The notes under the pieces were generated by a model. The model was given only the letters and a program-made list of their open reading frames with translations. It had not been told where the DNA came from and ran no database searches. From Xestospongia bergquistia (Eukaryota > Porifera > Demospongiae > Haplosclerida > Petrosiidae), in assembly GCA_963965975.1 (NCBI GenBank), contig OZ014417.1, positions 7,064,821 through 7,128,820 on the forward strand: DNA of 64,000 bases. The letters run 5' to 3'. Shown piece after piece: positions 1 to 12,150 of this stretch (position 1 is the stretch's first letter; each line of letters opens with the position of its first letter). The translations under genes and the position numbers were made by a program.

Positions 1-757
1 ACCTGTGTCAGAAACAGAACAACAATATTTGTGAAGACTTATACATGCATGAAACTAGATGTTGACTTGTATCATGTCCATAGCAATAGTAACACAACAT
101 ATATACATAATTTGGTTTATATAGTTGCCTCTGTTGAACGAGACTTCAGTTTGTACTAGCATTACAGTCCATGTATGCAGGTAAATTCATTTTGAGAATT
201 AATTACAAACCTTACTTTCATATGTAATGCACTGTACCAACGGACAGTATCGTGTTCTCAGCTTTAACTTAACAGAAAGCATATCATAAATAACAAAATA
301 AATAGACCAAAGTACAATAGACAAAGTAAGGTAACCACATAACAAAGAAGTGCAAAGTAAATATGACAAGATCTAATTAACACACATACACTACTTAACA
401 AGTCATTCAGTAAGACAAATACTGATTACCAGAACATTCAGTAGGACAATCAACAAGGTGAAGTGTTGAGTGAACTCTGTTACACATACATCACTGGTAT
501 ATCTATTTATATCACAACATTAAAACAAAAAAAGAGTAAATAAAGACAGTCCTTTCGAGAGTGTTTTGTAGTTTCAACTATATCACAGTTATGAGTTGTC
601 ATTGTGAAAAAAAAACATCTTGATATATTAAATGAAGCTGTTACCATATTGTTATATAACCATGATGTAACCATGAAGTATGCAGAATGACAACAGGAAA
701 TGGACAATATCATTAGATTAGATTAGGAAAAGAGCAGAATTTGTTCAAGTCTTCAAG
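1..757. other. 5' flank of receptor gene A, paralogous to the G flank
   Basis: No coding exon seen. The block resembles 19146-19551 and 21288-21492 (upstream of gene G), which lack roughly 250 bases present here between about 220 and 490. Shared landmarks are the ACAACAATATTTGTGAAGAC stretch near 17-40, a block at about 563-690 ending in repeated ATGTAACCATGA units, and an ACAGGAAATG core near 690-699 that could be a weak ETS-type site. The short ORF on the minus strand here has no recognisable features and is not called. Confidence 0.55.
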
Positions 758-2805
758 ATGTATCTTCACTATGTCTTTATTTTACTATGTTGTCTAAAAA
801 AAAGTATGGAAACTAATTGATTTTCCAAAGCTCTTAAATGCTTTATGATCTAGTTACTGGATGTGTTGAGGGAGAGCTCAGATTTGAGTCAAACAGCAGC
901 TCTCTAATACAGATTTGTGCTAAAGGACAATGGGGATATATTTGTGCTAATTATTATTACCAATGGAGTGAGGAAGAAGCCCAAGTTGCTTGTCAACTGA
1001 TGGGATATCAAAGTTTTAAAAAATTAGTTAGAGGTAAGAAACAAATGCATTTATGTTAAGATAACAAGATCAATTATAATATACTGATTTCAATTTAGGT
1101 GACTATAGAGTAAGAGATGCAGAAAAAAAAATAGTCAGTTATTCACATATCAAGTGCAAGGGTCTTGAACAACAAGTTACTCAATGTTATCTTAGAGAAA
1201 GTAATAATAAAAATGATTGCAAAAATGGTAATAATGGTAATTACTACTATGCTGCTACCATATGCCAAACTAGTTCTGGTAATACAAAGCTTTATAACTA
1301 AAATAATGACAAAACGGACTGTCTTCTTTAGGTTGTAAAGGTGGAAAATTATCCCTTAATGGAACACTACTTACAATTTGTGCATTTGGTCAATGGCACA
1401 CACTCTGTGGTAATACTTGGACATTAGGTCAGGCAAAAGTGGCTTGTAGGCAACTTGGAAGAAATCCTATTGGTATGATTCTTTGTATACATAATATGTT
1501 TATTTCTCAATAAAAACAAGGTGCTAACAACAGTATAATTGATGTTGCATTCTCTGCTGTTGATATTCAGTTCTATTGCAGTGGAAATGAGAATTCTCTT
1601 AGGAAATGCTCAGTGATTAATAATTATAAGTGTAGCTCACCAGGGAAAGCAGCAGAGCTTACATGTGGAGGTAGACAACTATAATTATGTAATAAAATTT
1701 ATGAAGTATATTAGAATGGCCCAGTCCACCTCACAATTTATCCATTCAATTACTGGAATCTTCAATACATATCTACTGGGAATATAATTATAGCAATCAC
1801 ATGATAAATGTTATCACTTTCAATGTATCCTGTAAAAACAGTGTACAACAAATTAAATACTGGTATTTCAATAACAGTACTTTTAATACATCTATTACTG
1901 GTCTATTACCTAATACTACATACACATGTTGTGTATTAACAGTAACATCATATAGAGAGAGTGAACCAGTATGTCAAAATATCACTACTACTAATTTAAA
2001 TACTACAACGAGTGAGTAAATAATAACATATAATCCTGAACAATATCTTTTTATGTCAATTGTATGTATGTACTATTTACACATAACAGATTATACCAAA
2101 GGTGTGTATTAACCTCATATCACCAAATCTGCTGTGTCAATAATAATTGTCATGTTGCTTTTATTATAACACAACCTACTAATGCAATAAGTGACATCAT
2201 AATGCACAGCTCTATTATTTTCAACTTATTTACTTGATGTTTGTAATCTACGTTTGCTCACATAGGTATCACTCCCATTACTAAAACTCAGACATCCACT
2301 AGTGGTGGTCCCTGGATAGGTGGTATATTGATAGGTATGATAAGTGGTATTCTTGTGATGGTTGTGGTATGGGTGATAGTGACATTGATTTGGAAAAGAA
2401 GAAGGAAAAAAGTGAATAACTCACAAAGATATCGTAACAGGTATGATGGCATGTTTATTGTGTCAAAATATTTATTTTCACTCTACATAGCAGTACTACT
2501 TCAAACGATATGGCTATGGAATGTTTAGGTAACCCCACATATGATGGACAAGTACATCAAATAACACTCATGATGTAACAGAACTACCTGAGGCCGAAGC
2601 TGACTATAGTTATGTACAGACACAACAAAATAAAGTATATGATTCTGTTAATAGTACTAGTATGGAAGGACCATCAACAAACCAAGATTCTACTGTTAAC
2701 AGTGGTGTCTGCTCTTATGATGAAGTTAACAATGTGAAAATTGAAGGAGTATACTCATTAGTTGAAGATGAAATTGAGACTTATTCAAAATTACAGAGAA
2801 AATAA
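758..2805 (+). pseudogene. Receptor A: SRCR-SRCR-FN3-TM-tail, frameshifted in the tail
   Basis: Exons by homology and splice sites: 758-803, 854-1033, 1099-1278, 1332-1472, 1521-1670, 1715-2011, 2266-2440, 2491-2805. Order: signal peptide (MYLHYVFILLCCLKK), two SRCR domains, an FN3 domain (motif TSITGLLPNTTYTCCV), a TM helix (GGILIGMISGILVMVVVWVI) with a basic stop-transfer RKRRRKK-like stretch, then a tail with NPTY. Compared with paralogue G (CATCAAAATAAC), this copy reads CATCAAATAAC at about 2555-2566. One A is missing, so translation stops at 2576-2578. The out-of-frame remainder still encodes a conserved tail ending YSLV-x6-YSKL, TAA at 2803. The lesion may be a recent null, a sequencing error in a short A run, or a truncated-tail allele. 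Transcription is not shown. Confidence 0.8.
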
Positions 2806-3944
2806 TTCAAAATGGATTATTTCAATAAACAGTACAACTACAGCCATAATAATTAAGTTTATAATATTTACAGAACTCACATATAACTCTCATACTATAT
2901 TGACACTGTTATTGAGCTATAAGTCTATAATTCTATTTTTACATATGTTATACTGGATGTTAGTGTTTCAGTAATTATGAATGTCATCATACTGTTTATG
3001 TTTGCTTTCATTCAAAGTTCTGTAATCATATATCATAAACATTAATACACATGACAATAATCATTGTATTCACTTGTATCAGCCATTGTCTAGTCCTTTC
3101 ATGTTTCCATGACAAATGTTATAACTCATGTTACCATAACTCAGTCCTAGTCCTGTACCCTTAACTTAACACTAATACAAATGAACATCTTTACTCATTG
3201 TTGCATTTGGTCCATGGTAACCAGGTGGTATTCTAGTTGTTATATAATAAACAGTTCTCTTGTCATGGTATGGGTAGAATCATAATTTTGACATTTGAAT
3301 TTCAGCATGATATTCTGTTTCTTTCTTTGCTTGGTAACAACAATACAATTTGAAATAACTTGTAACCTATTAAAATAGCAAAGTAGTTTCTAATCCTATT
3401 TGTTAGTATTTCTTGCCTACCTTTTCATAGCCATACCACTATAGTTATTGTCATCACAATAAAAGTGAATAATTACATTAAAATATGAGAACAAGTACCA
3501 TTCAACTATAAATAGATTGAGTGAAGATATCTTGTATGGAACTATGATGATAACATCATACCAATTTCAGTAAGTTATGTATAAACTGACAGTATACTGA
3601 ATAAACTTTAATGTAATGTAACTATAAACAAGTTGAGAAGCAAGTATGCTTAAATCACAATAAGAAGTATCTTCATTATGTCTTCTTTTTTGTTATTTTT
3701 GACTACAAAAGGATATGTCAAAATGGTTTTATTTATGTCATTTGAATATACCTGATTATCTAGTTACTAGAATATAATATGTCAAATGAGACATATTACC
3801 TGTACTCTATAACTGACAGCAGGATTAATATGTGGAGATAATTTAAATGACATTAATTTATGTAGTGAAAGTACTTAAACATAAACGTCCCTGAAGATTT
3901 TTAAGGTGTCAATATATATATATTTATGTATGTATGTATCTACG

Positions 3945-3951
<7 letters not shown>

Positions 3952-4014
<63 letters not shown>
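3952..4014. repeat. (TG)n microsatellite
   Basis: About 31 uninterrupted TG units in the A-B spacer. At the matching place the B-C spacer has a (TA)n tract (8262-8330), and the G-H spacer has only short mixed repeats. Confidence 0.95.
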
Positions 4015-4017
<3 letters not shown>

Positions 4018-4799
4018 TAAGGTAACAGCTGTTCTCATATCACTAATAGCTCTATCTACAGTATTATTGTGACAACTATATGTTTAGTCTGCTAATATAA
4101 TAAGTGATATCAAATTGGCATCAAGCAAATGAGTTTGTTTAGTCCATAATGTATATATGTTTTATATAATCCAAACATCATTAACAGGTAAAAATATCCC
4201 TATTGATATAACTTACATTTACACATCAACTCTGTGTATAGACATGTAAAATATTAGTCATGATTTATGGAGATAGAACTGCCTGAGGCTGACATTGACT
4301 GTATATGACTTAACTAATTAAAAGATACCAAAAGTGGATAACTATAAATGGAACAAGAACTTACTCTTTATAATTATAATAATATTATATACATGATTCA
4401 AAATATATGATGAGAAATATTTAAGTGGCAAAATAAAGAAATGTAGTCACCATGTAATCATAATCTAATAATTAAAGGAAATTAAATTATACATTAATCT
4501 TAAAGACTAAATAAAAACCAATCCAACACTATACCTGTATCATCTAGTCTAGACAAAATTAGGAAGACAAAGGAAGATGGCTCCTTAATTGGGATTTGTA
4601 CTGCAATCCATTATAGAAATCTTTCCTAGCTGACAAGATCAAGGATCAGTGTTTGTGACAAATACATCTGAATTAGTAGCAAAAAATTTTGTCAATATAA
4701 TAAAGACAATGTCTCTAAATTTTCACAGAAACTAGTTGAACAAATTATTCGAACAACGTTTAATTTCATATCACTAATAATTATTAATTATTTGATCAA

Positions 4800-4869
4800 A
4801 CAGGAAGTAGTCTAGACTATCAAACAATATATAAGTATCGGAATAGCAGAATATACTTGAGTAATTGAA
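4800..4869 (+). promoter_or_regulatory. Putative core promoter of receptor B
   Basis: An ACAGGAAGT ETS-type site lies at 4800-4808 and a TATATAAG box at 4828-4835, 35-42 bases before the ATG at 4870. The same arrangement precedes genes C (9358-9393) and H (25730-25765). The ETS-like site alone is also present upstream of E (16520-16528). If the TATA box is used, the 5' leader would be very short. Function is inferred from conservation only. Confidence 0.5.
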
Positions 4870-7179
4870 ATGTATCTACAATTTGTCTTTGTTTTATTTT
4901 GGTGGCTAGAACAAGGTATTGAATTTGGAAGATGATTTTGTATTTGAGAATGTTTGAGTAGTTGCTGGATGCGTTGAGGGAGAACTCAAATTTGAATCTA
5001 ATAGCAGACCTATATTACAGATTTGTACTGAAGGACAATGGGGATACATATGTGCCAAAAATGATTATCAGTGGAGTATAAAAGAAGCTCGAGTTGCTTG
5101 TCAACAAATGGGTAAAATAATCAAAAATAAAGGTAGATTAATTTTGAAACGTTTTGATGCTAATAAATATAAATACTCAGATATAACTTCAACTATTGGA
5201 TTTGATAGCATTTTAGAGACATGGTCAGTTAAGTATTCTCAATTTAAGTGCAGTGGTCTTGAGCAAAAAATTGTTAACTGCTATCACAAAATTAGTAATA
5301 ATGATACCAATGACTGTAAGAAAAATAATAATAAGTATTATTATGCAACTACATCATGTGAAAGTACTAATGGTAAGTAGTTTTTGTTAGTTCAGATAGT
5401 AATATCCATTTTTATTAGATTGTAAAGGTGGAGACATATCTCTTAATGGAACAATTCTTAAAATTTGTGCATTTGGTCAATGGCACACACTCTGTGGTAA
5501 TACTTGGACATTAGCTCAGGCAAAAGTAGCTTGTAGACAACTGGGAAGAAATCCAATGGGTATGGATGTTTAAGAAAGATATCAATGCATTTCTTTATAT
5601 TGTGGTGCTGTCAAAATAGCAACTAATTATACAATGAATGGTCAATATTATTAATAACAACTTTATATAAAATTGTGGATTCCATATTAATCTATCATAA
5701 CTTAATTTACAAATATCATGTGTGCTCATAACAACTTAATTTGCTTTTAAATTAATAAGGTGCTACAAACATGACACTTAGTCTTAATGTTCCAAATGAC
5801 TTTATTCGGTTTTATTGCAATGGAAATGAGAATTCTCTTCGTGACTGTTCAGTGGCTAATAACTATGACTGTCTCTCACCAGCTGTAGCAGCAGGACTCA
5901 CTTGTGGAGGTAATGACATTTTTATACAAAATATAAAGCAATCAAAATTTCAGAATGGCCTGATCCACCTCACAACTTATCAATCCAACAACTGGAATCT
6001 TCAGTACAACTCTATTGGGTATATAGTATCAACCACACAACTAATGTTACTGCTTTCAACATATCTTGTGAAAGTAAAACACAACAGAGCAAGTACTGGT
6101 ATTCTATTGAGGCAATACAGTATAACAATACTGTTAATACATCTATTACTGGTCTATTACCTAATACTACATACACATGTTGTGTATTAACAGTAACATC
6201 ATATGGAGAGAGTGAATCAGTATGTCAAAATATCACTACTACTAATTTAAACATCACAACAAGTGAGTTAATTATAATCCTGAACAATATGTGACCTTAT
6301 TTGAATAAGAACCATTTCTGGCAAAACATTTACGATCAAATTTGTGCTAAGGGACCACTGTTAAAACATCTCAAAAAACAGCTTTGTATACATACAATTA
6401 TCATGAATAGTTGTGTATATATAATAACTGTGTGTATACAAAGCTGTTTTTGAGATGTTTTAACAGTGGTCCCTATTCATAAATCAGAAACTAATCTTTA
6501 TTTCAAATCAGTACACATATCTTGCTATGTCAATTGTATGTAGGCCTATGTACTGTTTACACATAACAGCACAGCTCTATTATTTTTGAATTATTTACTT
6601 GATGTTTGTGATCTACATTTGCCCTCACAGGAATCAGCCCTATTACTAAAACTCAGACGTCTACTAGTAGTGGTCCCTGGATAGGTGGTATATTGATAGG
6701 CATGATAAGCGGTATTCTTGTTATGGTCATGGTATGGGTGATAGTGACATTGATTGGGAAAAAAAGGAGAAAGAAAGTGAATAACTCACAAAGATATCAT
6801 AACAGGTATGATGACATGTTTATCTTGTCAAAATATTTATTTTTATTTTCTTTTTTATTTATGCAGCTGTACTACATCACAAGATGCAACTATGGAAGGT
6901 TTAGGCAATGACACATATGGTGGACAAGTACATCAAAATAACAATCAGAATATAACAGAACTACCTGAGGCTGAAGCTGACTATAGTTATGCACAGACAC
7001 ATCAAAATACTGTATATGAGTCCGTTAATACTGGAATGGAAGGACAGGTAACAAACCAAGATTTTACTGTTAACAGCAGTATTTACTCTTATGATAAAGT
7101 TAACATTGTGAAAATTGAAGGAGTCCACTCATTAGCTCAAGATGAAATTGAGACTTATTCAAAATTACGGAGAAAATAA
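4870..7179 (+). CDS. Receptor B: intact SRCR-SRCR-FN3-TM receptor
   Basis: Exons 4870-4915, 4962-5111, 5181-5372, 5419-5559, 5760-5909, 5954-6262, 6631-6805 and 6867-7179 total 1476 bases (491 residues) with no stop. The signal peptide is MYLQFVFVLFWWLEQ. SRCR1 spans exons 2-3 (C-V-E-G-E-L, QIC, WGYICA, VACQQMG). SRCR2 spans exons 4-5 (CKGGD, WHTLCGNTW, ending LTCGG). FN3 is exon 6. The TM helix is in exon 7, and the tail in exon 8 has NDTY in place of NPTY, ADYSYAQ, VYESV and a final ETYSKLRRK. The upstream tyrosine of the terminal pair is His here (GVHSLA), so only one YxxL remains. It is probably a cell-surface recognition or adhesion receptor; the ligand is unknown. All extracellular introns are phase 1, the TM-tail intron phase 2. 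Intron 6 holds a mobile element (6291-6514). Confidence 0.85.
6291..6514. mobile_element. Composite inverted-repeat element (MITE-like), copy 1
   Basis: Outer arms: GTGACCTTATTTGAATAAG at 6291, inverted near 6498-6514. Inside lies a second palindromic element running from GGGACCACTGTTAAAACATC (6351) to GATGTTTTAACAGTGGTCCC (ending 6473). It sits in intron 6 of gene B. The paralogous intron of gene A (about 2038-2060) reads straight through from GAACAATAT to CTTTTTATGTC without it, which gives an empty site and suggests a short ATAT target duplication. No transposase is encoded, so it is non-autonomous. Confidence 0.8.
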
Positions 7180-8256
7180 TCCAAAATGGATTTCAATCAC
7201 CAGTACAACCACAGCCATATTAAATAAGATTATTTTATGTGCAGGACTCACATAAAACATTGACACTGTTATTGAACTATATCTCTATAACTATGTATGT
7301 AATACTGAAAGTTAATGTTTCAGTTACCATTAATGTAATTGTTTATGTTTGCCTTCATTCAAAGTTCTGTAGTCATAAACATTAATACATATGAGGAAAA
7401 TAATTGTACACACTTGTATTAGTTATTATCTATTCCTTTCATGTTTCCATGACAAATGTTATAACTCATGTTACGATAACTCTGTCCTAGTCCCGTACCC
7501 TTAACTTAACACTAATACAAATGAACATCTTTATCCATTGTTGCATTTGGTTCAGGGTAAGCAAATGGTATTGTTATATAGTAAGCAGTGCTCTTAGGAT
7601 GGTTTGTGTAGACTAATAATTTTATTCCTAATTGACATTCAGATTTCAGCATGATATTCTGTGTCATTCATTGCATATTAGCAACAATACAATTAGAAAT
7701 AAGTTTCTAATTTTATTTGTTAGTATTCCTTTTCTACCTTCTCATAGCCATACCACTTTTGTAAATGTCATCGTGATAAAAGTAAATAGTTACATTAAAG
7801 TACAAGAACAAATACCATTCAACTACTACTAGATTGTGTGAAAATATCTCATATGCAACTATGATGTTAACATCATGCCAATTTCAGTAAGATATGTACA
7901 TCAATTATAAACAGAGTGTACTTTAATGTAATGTAACTATAAACAACCTGAGAAGCAAGTATGCTTAAAATATCAATAGGTATCTTTAGTATGTCTTCAT
8001 TTTATTATTTTCACTACAAAAGGATATGTCAAAATGATTTTATTCATGTCATTTGAAAATACTTGATTATCTAGTTACTAGAATATACTGTGGTGAGTGA
8101 GACATATTTACTGCATTCTATAACTGACAGCAGGATTATATATGTGAAATCAATTTAAATGACATTGATATATGCAATGAAAGTACTTGAACATAGATGT
8201 CCTTGAAGGTTTTTAAGGTGTCAATATATATATTCATGTATGTTTGTATCTATGTA

Positions 8257-8261
<5 letters not shown>

Positions 8262-8330
<69 letters not shown>
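8262..8330. repeat. (TA)n microsatellite
   Basis: A long TA run in the B-C spacer, at the place where the A-B spacer carries (TG)n. Confidence 0.95.
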
Positions 8331-8335
<5 letters not shown>

Positions 8336-9357
8336 GTATATGTATGTGAAGTAAGGTAACAGGTGCTCTCATATCACTATCTACAGTGTTGTTGTGACAA
8401 ATATCTTTTTAGTCTGCTAATATAATAAATGACATTATTATTGATGGACAGCAGGCACTTTGATGAGTGTAGGAAGTGGTGTGCTTGTGATAGTGTAAGT
8501 GGTACGTGGTAGTGACAATGATTGGAAAAGAGAAGGAAGAGAGTGGACAACATAAATAAATATCATAAAAAGTATGAGTACTACTTGTATGTCTGAAACA
8601 TTTTATTGAACTTACACAAATGATTGAACTGTTAATATTCATATAATTATCTGGCATCAAGTTTAAAGTAGATCTAATAAGTATGTTTAGTCTCTAATAC
8701 ATATTTGTTTTATATAATCCAAACATCATTAACAGGTAAAGATATCCTTATTGATATAACTTATGTTTACACAGTGTATGGAATGTGTACATCTAAATAT
8801 CAGTCATGATGTATACAGATGGAACTGCCTGACTCTAACGTTGACTATATATGACTTAACTATTTAAAGATATCAATAGTGGATATCAATAGTGGATAAC
8901 TATAAATAATTTACTCTTTATATGTAATAATATTATATACATGATTCAAATATATGATGAGAAAACTTTAGGTGACAAAATGGAGAAATGTAGTCATCAT
9001 ATGACATGATCACAATTTAATGATTAAAGGGAAATTAAATGATACATTAATCTTAAAGACTAAATAAAAACCAATCCAACACTATACCTGTATCATCTAG
9101 TCTAAACAAAATTAGGAAGACAAAGGAAGTTAAGATGGCCTCTTAATTGGGACTTGTACTGCAATCCATTATAAAAAACTTTCCTAGCTGACAAGATCAA
9201 GGATCAGTGTCTGTGACAAATACATATGAATTAGTAGCAAAAACGTTTGTCAATATAATAAAGACCATGTCTCTAAATTTTCACAGAAATTAGTTGAACA
9301 AATTATTCGAACAACGTTCAATATTCATATCTCTAATATTTATTAACATTTGATCAA

Positions 9358-9427
9358 ACAGGAAGTAGTCTAGACTACCAAACAATATATAAGTATCGGA
9401 ATAGCAGAATATACTTGAGTAATTGAA
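9358..9427 (+). promoter_or_regulatory. Putative core promoter of receptor C
   Basis: ACAGGAAGT at 9358-9366 and TATATAAG at 9386-9393, nearly base-for-base the arrangement upstream of B and H, before the ATG at 9428. Confidence 0.5.
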
Positions 9428-12150
9428 ATGTATCTACAATTTGTCTTTGTTTTATTTTGGTGGCTAGAACAAGGTATTGAATTTGAAAGATGATTTTGTA
9501 TTTGAGAATGTTTGAGTAGTTGCTGGATGCGTTGAGGGTGAGCTCAAATTTGAATCTAACAGCAGACCTGTATTACAGATTTGTAGTGGAGGACAATGGG
9601 GATACATATGTGCCAAAAATGATTATCAGTGGAGTATAAAAGAAGCTCGAGTTGCTTGTCAACAAATGGGTAAAATAATCAAAAATACAGGTAGAGTTGA
9701 AACGTTTTGATACTAATAAATATAAATACTCAGGTATGTCTTCAAATATTGTATTTATTAGCAATTCAAAGAGACCTCCAGTTAAATATTCTCAATTTAA
9801 GTGCAGTGGTCTTGAGCAACAAATTGTTAACTGCTATCACAAAATTAGTAATAATGATACCAATGACTGTAAGAAAAATAATAAGTATTATTATGCAACT
9901 ACATCATGTGAAAGTACTAATGGTAAGTAGTTTTTGTTAGTTCAGATAGTAATATCCATTTTTATTAGATTGTAAAGGTGGAGACATATCTCTTAATGGA
10001 ACAATTCTTAAAATTTGTGCATTTGGTCAATGGCACACACTCTGTGGTAATACTTGGACATTAGCTCAGGCAAAAGTAGCTTGTAGACAACTGGGAAGAA
10101 ATCCAATGGGTATGGATGTTTAAGCAAGATATCAATGCATTTCTTTATATTGTGGTGCTGGCAACATAGCAACTAATTATACAATGAATGGTCAATATTA
10201 TTAATAACAACTTTATATAAAATTGTGGATTCCATATTAACTTATCATAACTTAATTTACAAATATCATGTGTGCTCATAACAACTTAATTTGCTTTAAT
10301 AAGGTGCTACAAACATGACACTTAGTCTTAATGTTCCAAACGACTTTATTCGATTTTATTGCAATGGAAATGAGAATTCTCTTCGTGACTGTTCAGTGGC
10401 TAATAACTATGACTGCAGCAGGACTCACTTGTGGATGTAATGACATTTTTATAAAAACTATAGAGTAATCAAAATTTCAGAATGGCCTCATCCACCTCAC
10501 AACTTATCAATCCAACAACTGGAATCTTCAATACAACTCTATTGGGTATATAGTATTAACCACAAAACTAATGTTACTGCTTTCAACATATCTTGTGAAA
10601 GTAAAACACAACAGAGCAAGTACTGGTATACTATTGAGACAACACACTATAACAATATTGTTAATACATCTATTACTGGTCTATTACCTAATACTACATA
10701 CACATGTTGTATATTAGCAGTAACATCATACGGAGAGAGTGAACCAGTATGTCAAAATATCACTACTGGTAATACAACAAGTTAGTTCTGTTGTTACACA
10801 TATTGTATTAATCATAGTGATACTTGTTATTTATTTCAATTATCAGGTCAAATATGTTCTTCTACTACTGTGACAGATGTATTCACTACTAGTGTCATCA
10901 AAACAACTGCTACAACAGTTACAATCATGACAACTGTTACTTCTAATACCATATCTCCATCTAGTAGTATCAATACAATAAAAACATATTGTCCTACTGG
11001 GAGTGGTGATACTAATGGTAGTTCATGGGTAGGTGGTATACTGGTGGGTGTAGTAATTGGTGTTCTTGTGATGGTGATGGTATGGGTGATAGTGACAATA
11101 GTCAAAAAGGAGAGGAGGAAAAAAATGGACAACACAATAACATATAACAATAGGTATGTTCAGAATTGTGTTTTATATATGTATAATTTACAAGAACAAG
11201 TTATATATATATATATAGTCATGTGAACATAACTTTATGCTAATAATGCAACATAGTATTTATATTGTTTCATATGTTGGTTTTTCAATAATAGTATGAA
11301 TTTTCTGTCATTTTTCAACTACTAATGCAATATGTACAGCTATACTAATACGTTTAATACATATATAAATACCCACAATGCTACAAACCTCATATTAGCT
11401 ATTATCTGCTGTTGTTATAACTGACTATACATTACAGTATGGTCATTTGATCTGGTATCATTATATCTGTGTTTTGTTAAATGTAATCCAAAAACAGGCC
11501 ACCACAGTAGTAATATGCAGTATATATACATGTGTAATATGTGTGTGTTGTTGTGACCTGATTTGCAATAAGGGACCACTTCTGTCAAAATATCTGTGAC
11601 CAGATTTATGAAAAGGGACCACTGTTAAAACACCAGAAAAAACAGTTTTGCATGCATACAGTTACCACAAACAGTTAGCTGTGCATATAGTAACTATATA
11701 GATACAAAACTGTTTTGGAGATGTTTTAAAAGTGGTCCCTTTTCATAAATCAGGGCACAAATTTTTATCAGAAGTTGTTCCTTATTGCAAATCAGGTCAT
11801 AATTATATTCATCATTATGTTAAGCATTTCTATGATATTTATATTTATATAGTTCTACTCCACAAATCTCGAACATAGAATGTTTATGTAACCCCGCATA
11901 TGATGGACTTGTACATCCTAATACCAATATTGAGCTTCCTGAAGCTGAGGCTACATACAGTTATGCTGTAATGCCACAGACTCACAAATATGATTCTATA
12001 ACTAATGTCACTGAGAAAAAACCAAGATTAAACCAAGATATTCCCATTAACACTGGTATATACTCTGTTGCTGAAAATGTCCAAATTGAAGGAATGTACT
12101 CATTAGCTAAAGACAAAATTGGCACATATTCAAAACTGAAGAGAAAATAA
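9428..12150 (+). pseudogene. Receptor C: chimeric copy with a 17-base deletion in SRCR2
   Basis: Exons: 9428-9473, 9520-9669, 9734-9922, 9969-10109, 10304-10436, 10481-10780, 10847-11153, 11853-12150. Exons 1-5 match gene B closely. Exons 7-8 match E/F: a Thr-rich stalk beginning SQICSSTTVTDVF, TM helix GGILVGVVIGVLVMVMVWVI, and a tail with NPAY, ATYSYAV and GMYSLA-x6-YSKL. Exon 5 lacks 17 bases relative to B, after 10415, and would meet a stop at the splice region. Exon 5 is phase 1 at both ends. Skipping it leaves 1431 bases in frame (476 residues), missing the second half of SRCR2. It could be a pseudogene or make a shortened receptor by exon skipping. RNA evidence is needed to decide. Confidence 0.75.
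11552..11801. mobile_element. Composite inverted-repeat element (MITE-like), copy 2
   Basis: Outer left arm TGTGACCTGATTTGCAATAA (11552), outer right arm TTATTGCAAATCAGGTCATA (ending 11801). The inner element begins TGTGACCAGATTTATGAAAA and ends in the inverse near 11760. This is the same nested design as copy 1. It lies in the TM-tail intron of gene C and is absent from the corresponding introns of E and F. Confidence 0.8.

Larger units (their letters stand above)
2806..4869 (+). pseudogene. Spacer holding relic of an older receptor gene
   Basis: The spacer is co-linear with 23555-25799. It keeps degraded pieces of the receptor family. About 3658-3705 resembles exon 1 of gene A with its ATG changed (AAGTATCTTCATTATGTCTTC), and about 4266-4305 resembles the tail segment encoding ELPEAEADYSY (GAACTGCCTGAGGCTGACAT) but runs into stops. 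The SRCR, FN3 and TM parts are not recognisable here. The remaining sequence is AT-rich with no other gene visible. Confidence 0.5.
7180..9427 (+). pseudogene. B-C spacer with relic receptor gene
   Basis: Decayed pieces in receptor order: an exon-1-like segment at about 7975-8015; a TM-exon-like segment at about 8445-8575 (GTGTAGGAAGTGGTGTGCTT, then a basic stretch AGAAGGAAGAGAGTGGACAA); and a tail-like segment at about 8818-8855 (GGAACTGCCTGACTCTAACG, ending in stops). Homologous pieces occupy the same relative positions in the G-H spacer. The SRCR and FN3 exons are lost. No intact gene is seen. Confidence 0.5.

Noticed and set aside
5108-5380. Reading gene B from exon 2 straight into exon 3 as one continuous exon
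   Set aside because: The frame is open there, but genes C and H need a phase-1 intron at this place, ending at ...AATACTCAG, and B keeps the same donor and acceptor.
10848-11150. Minus-strand ORFs over the receptor stalk/TM exons (also 17707-18078 and 20225-20596)
   Set aside because: They are antisense of the Thr-rich stalk and TM exon; no splice context or family match.
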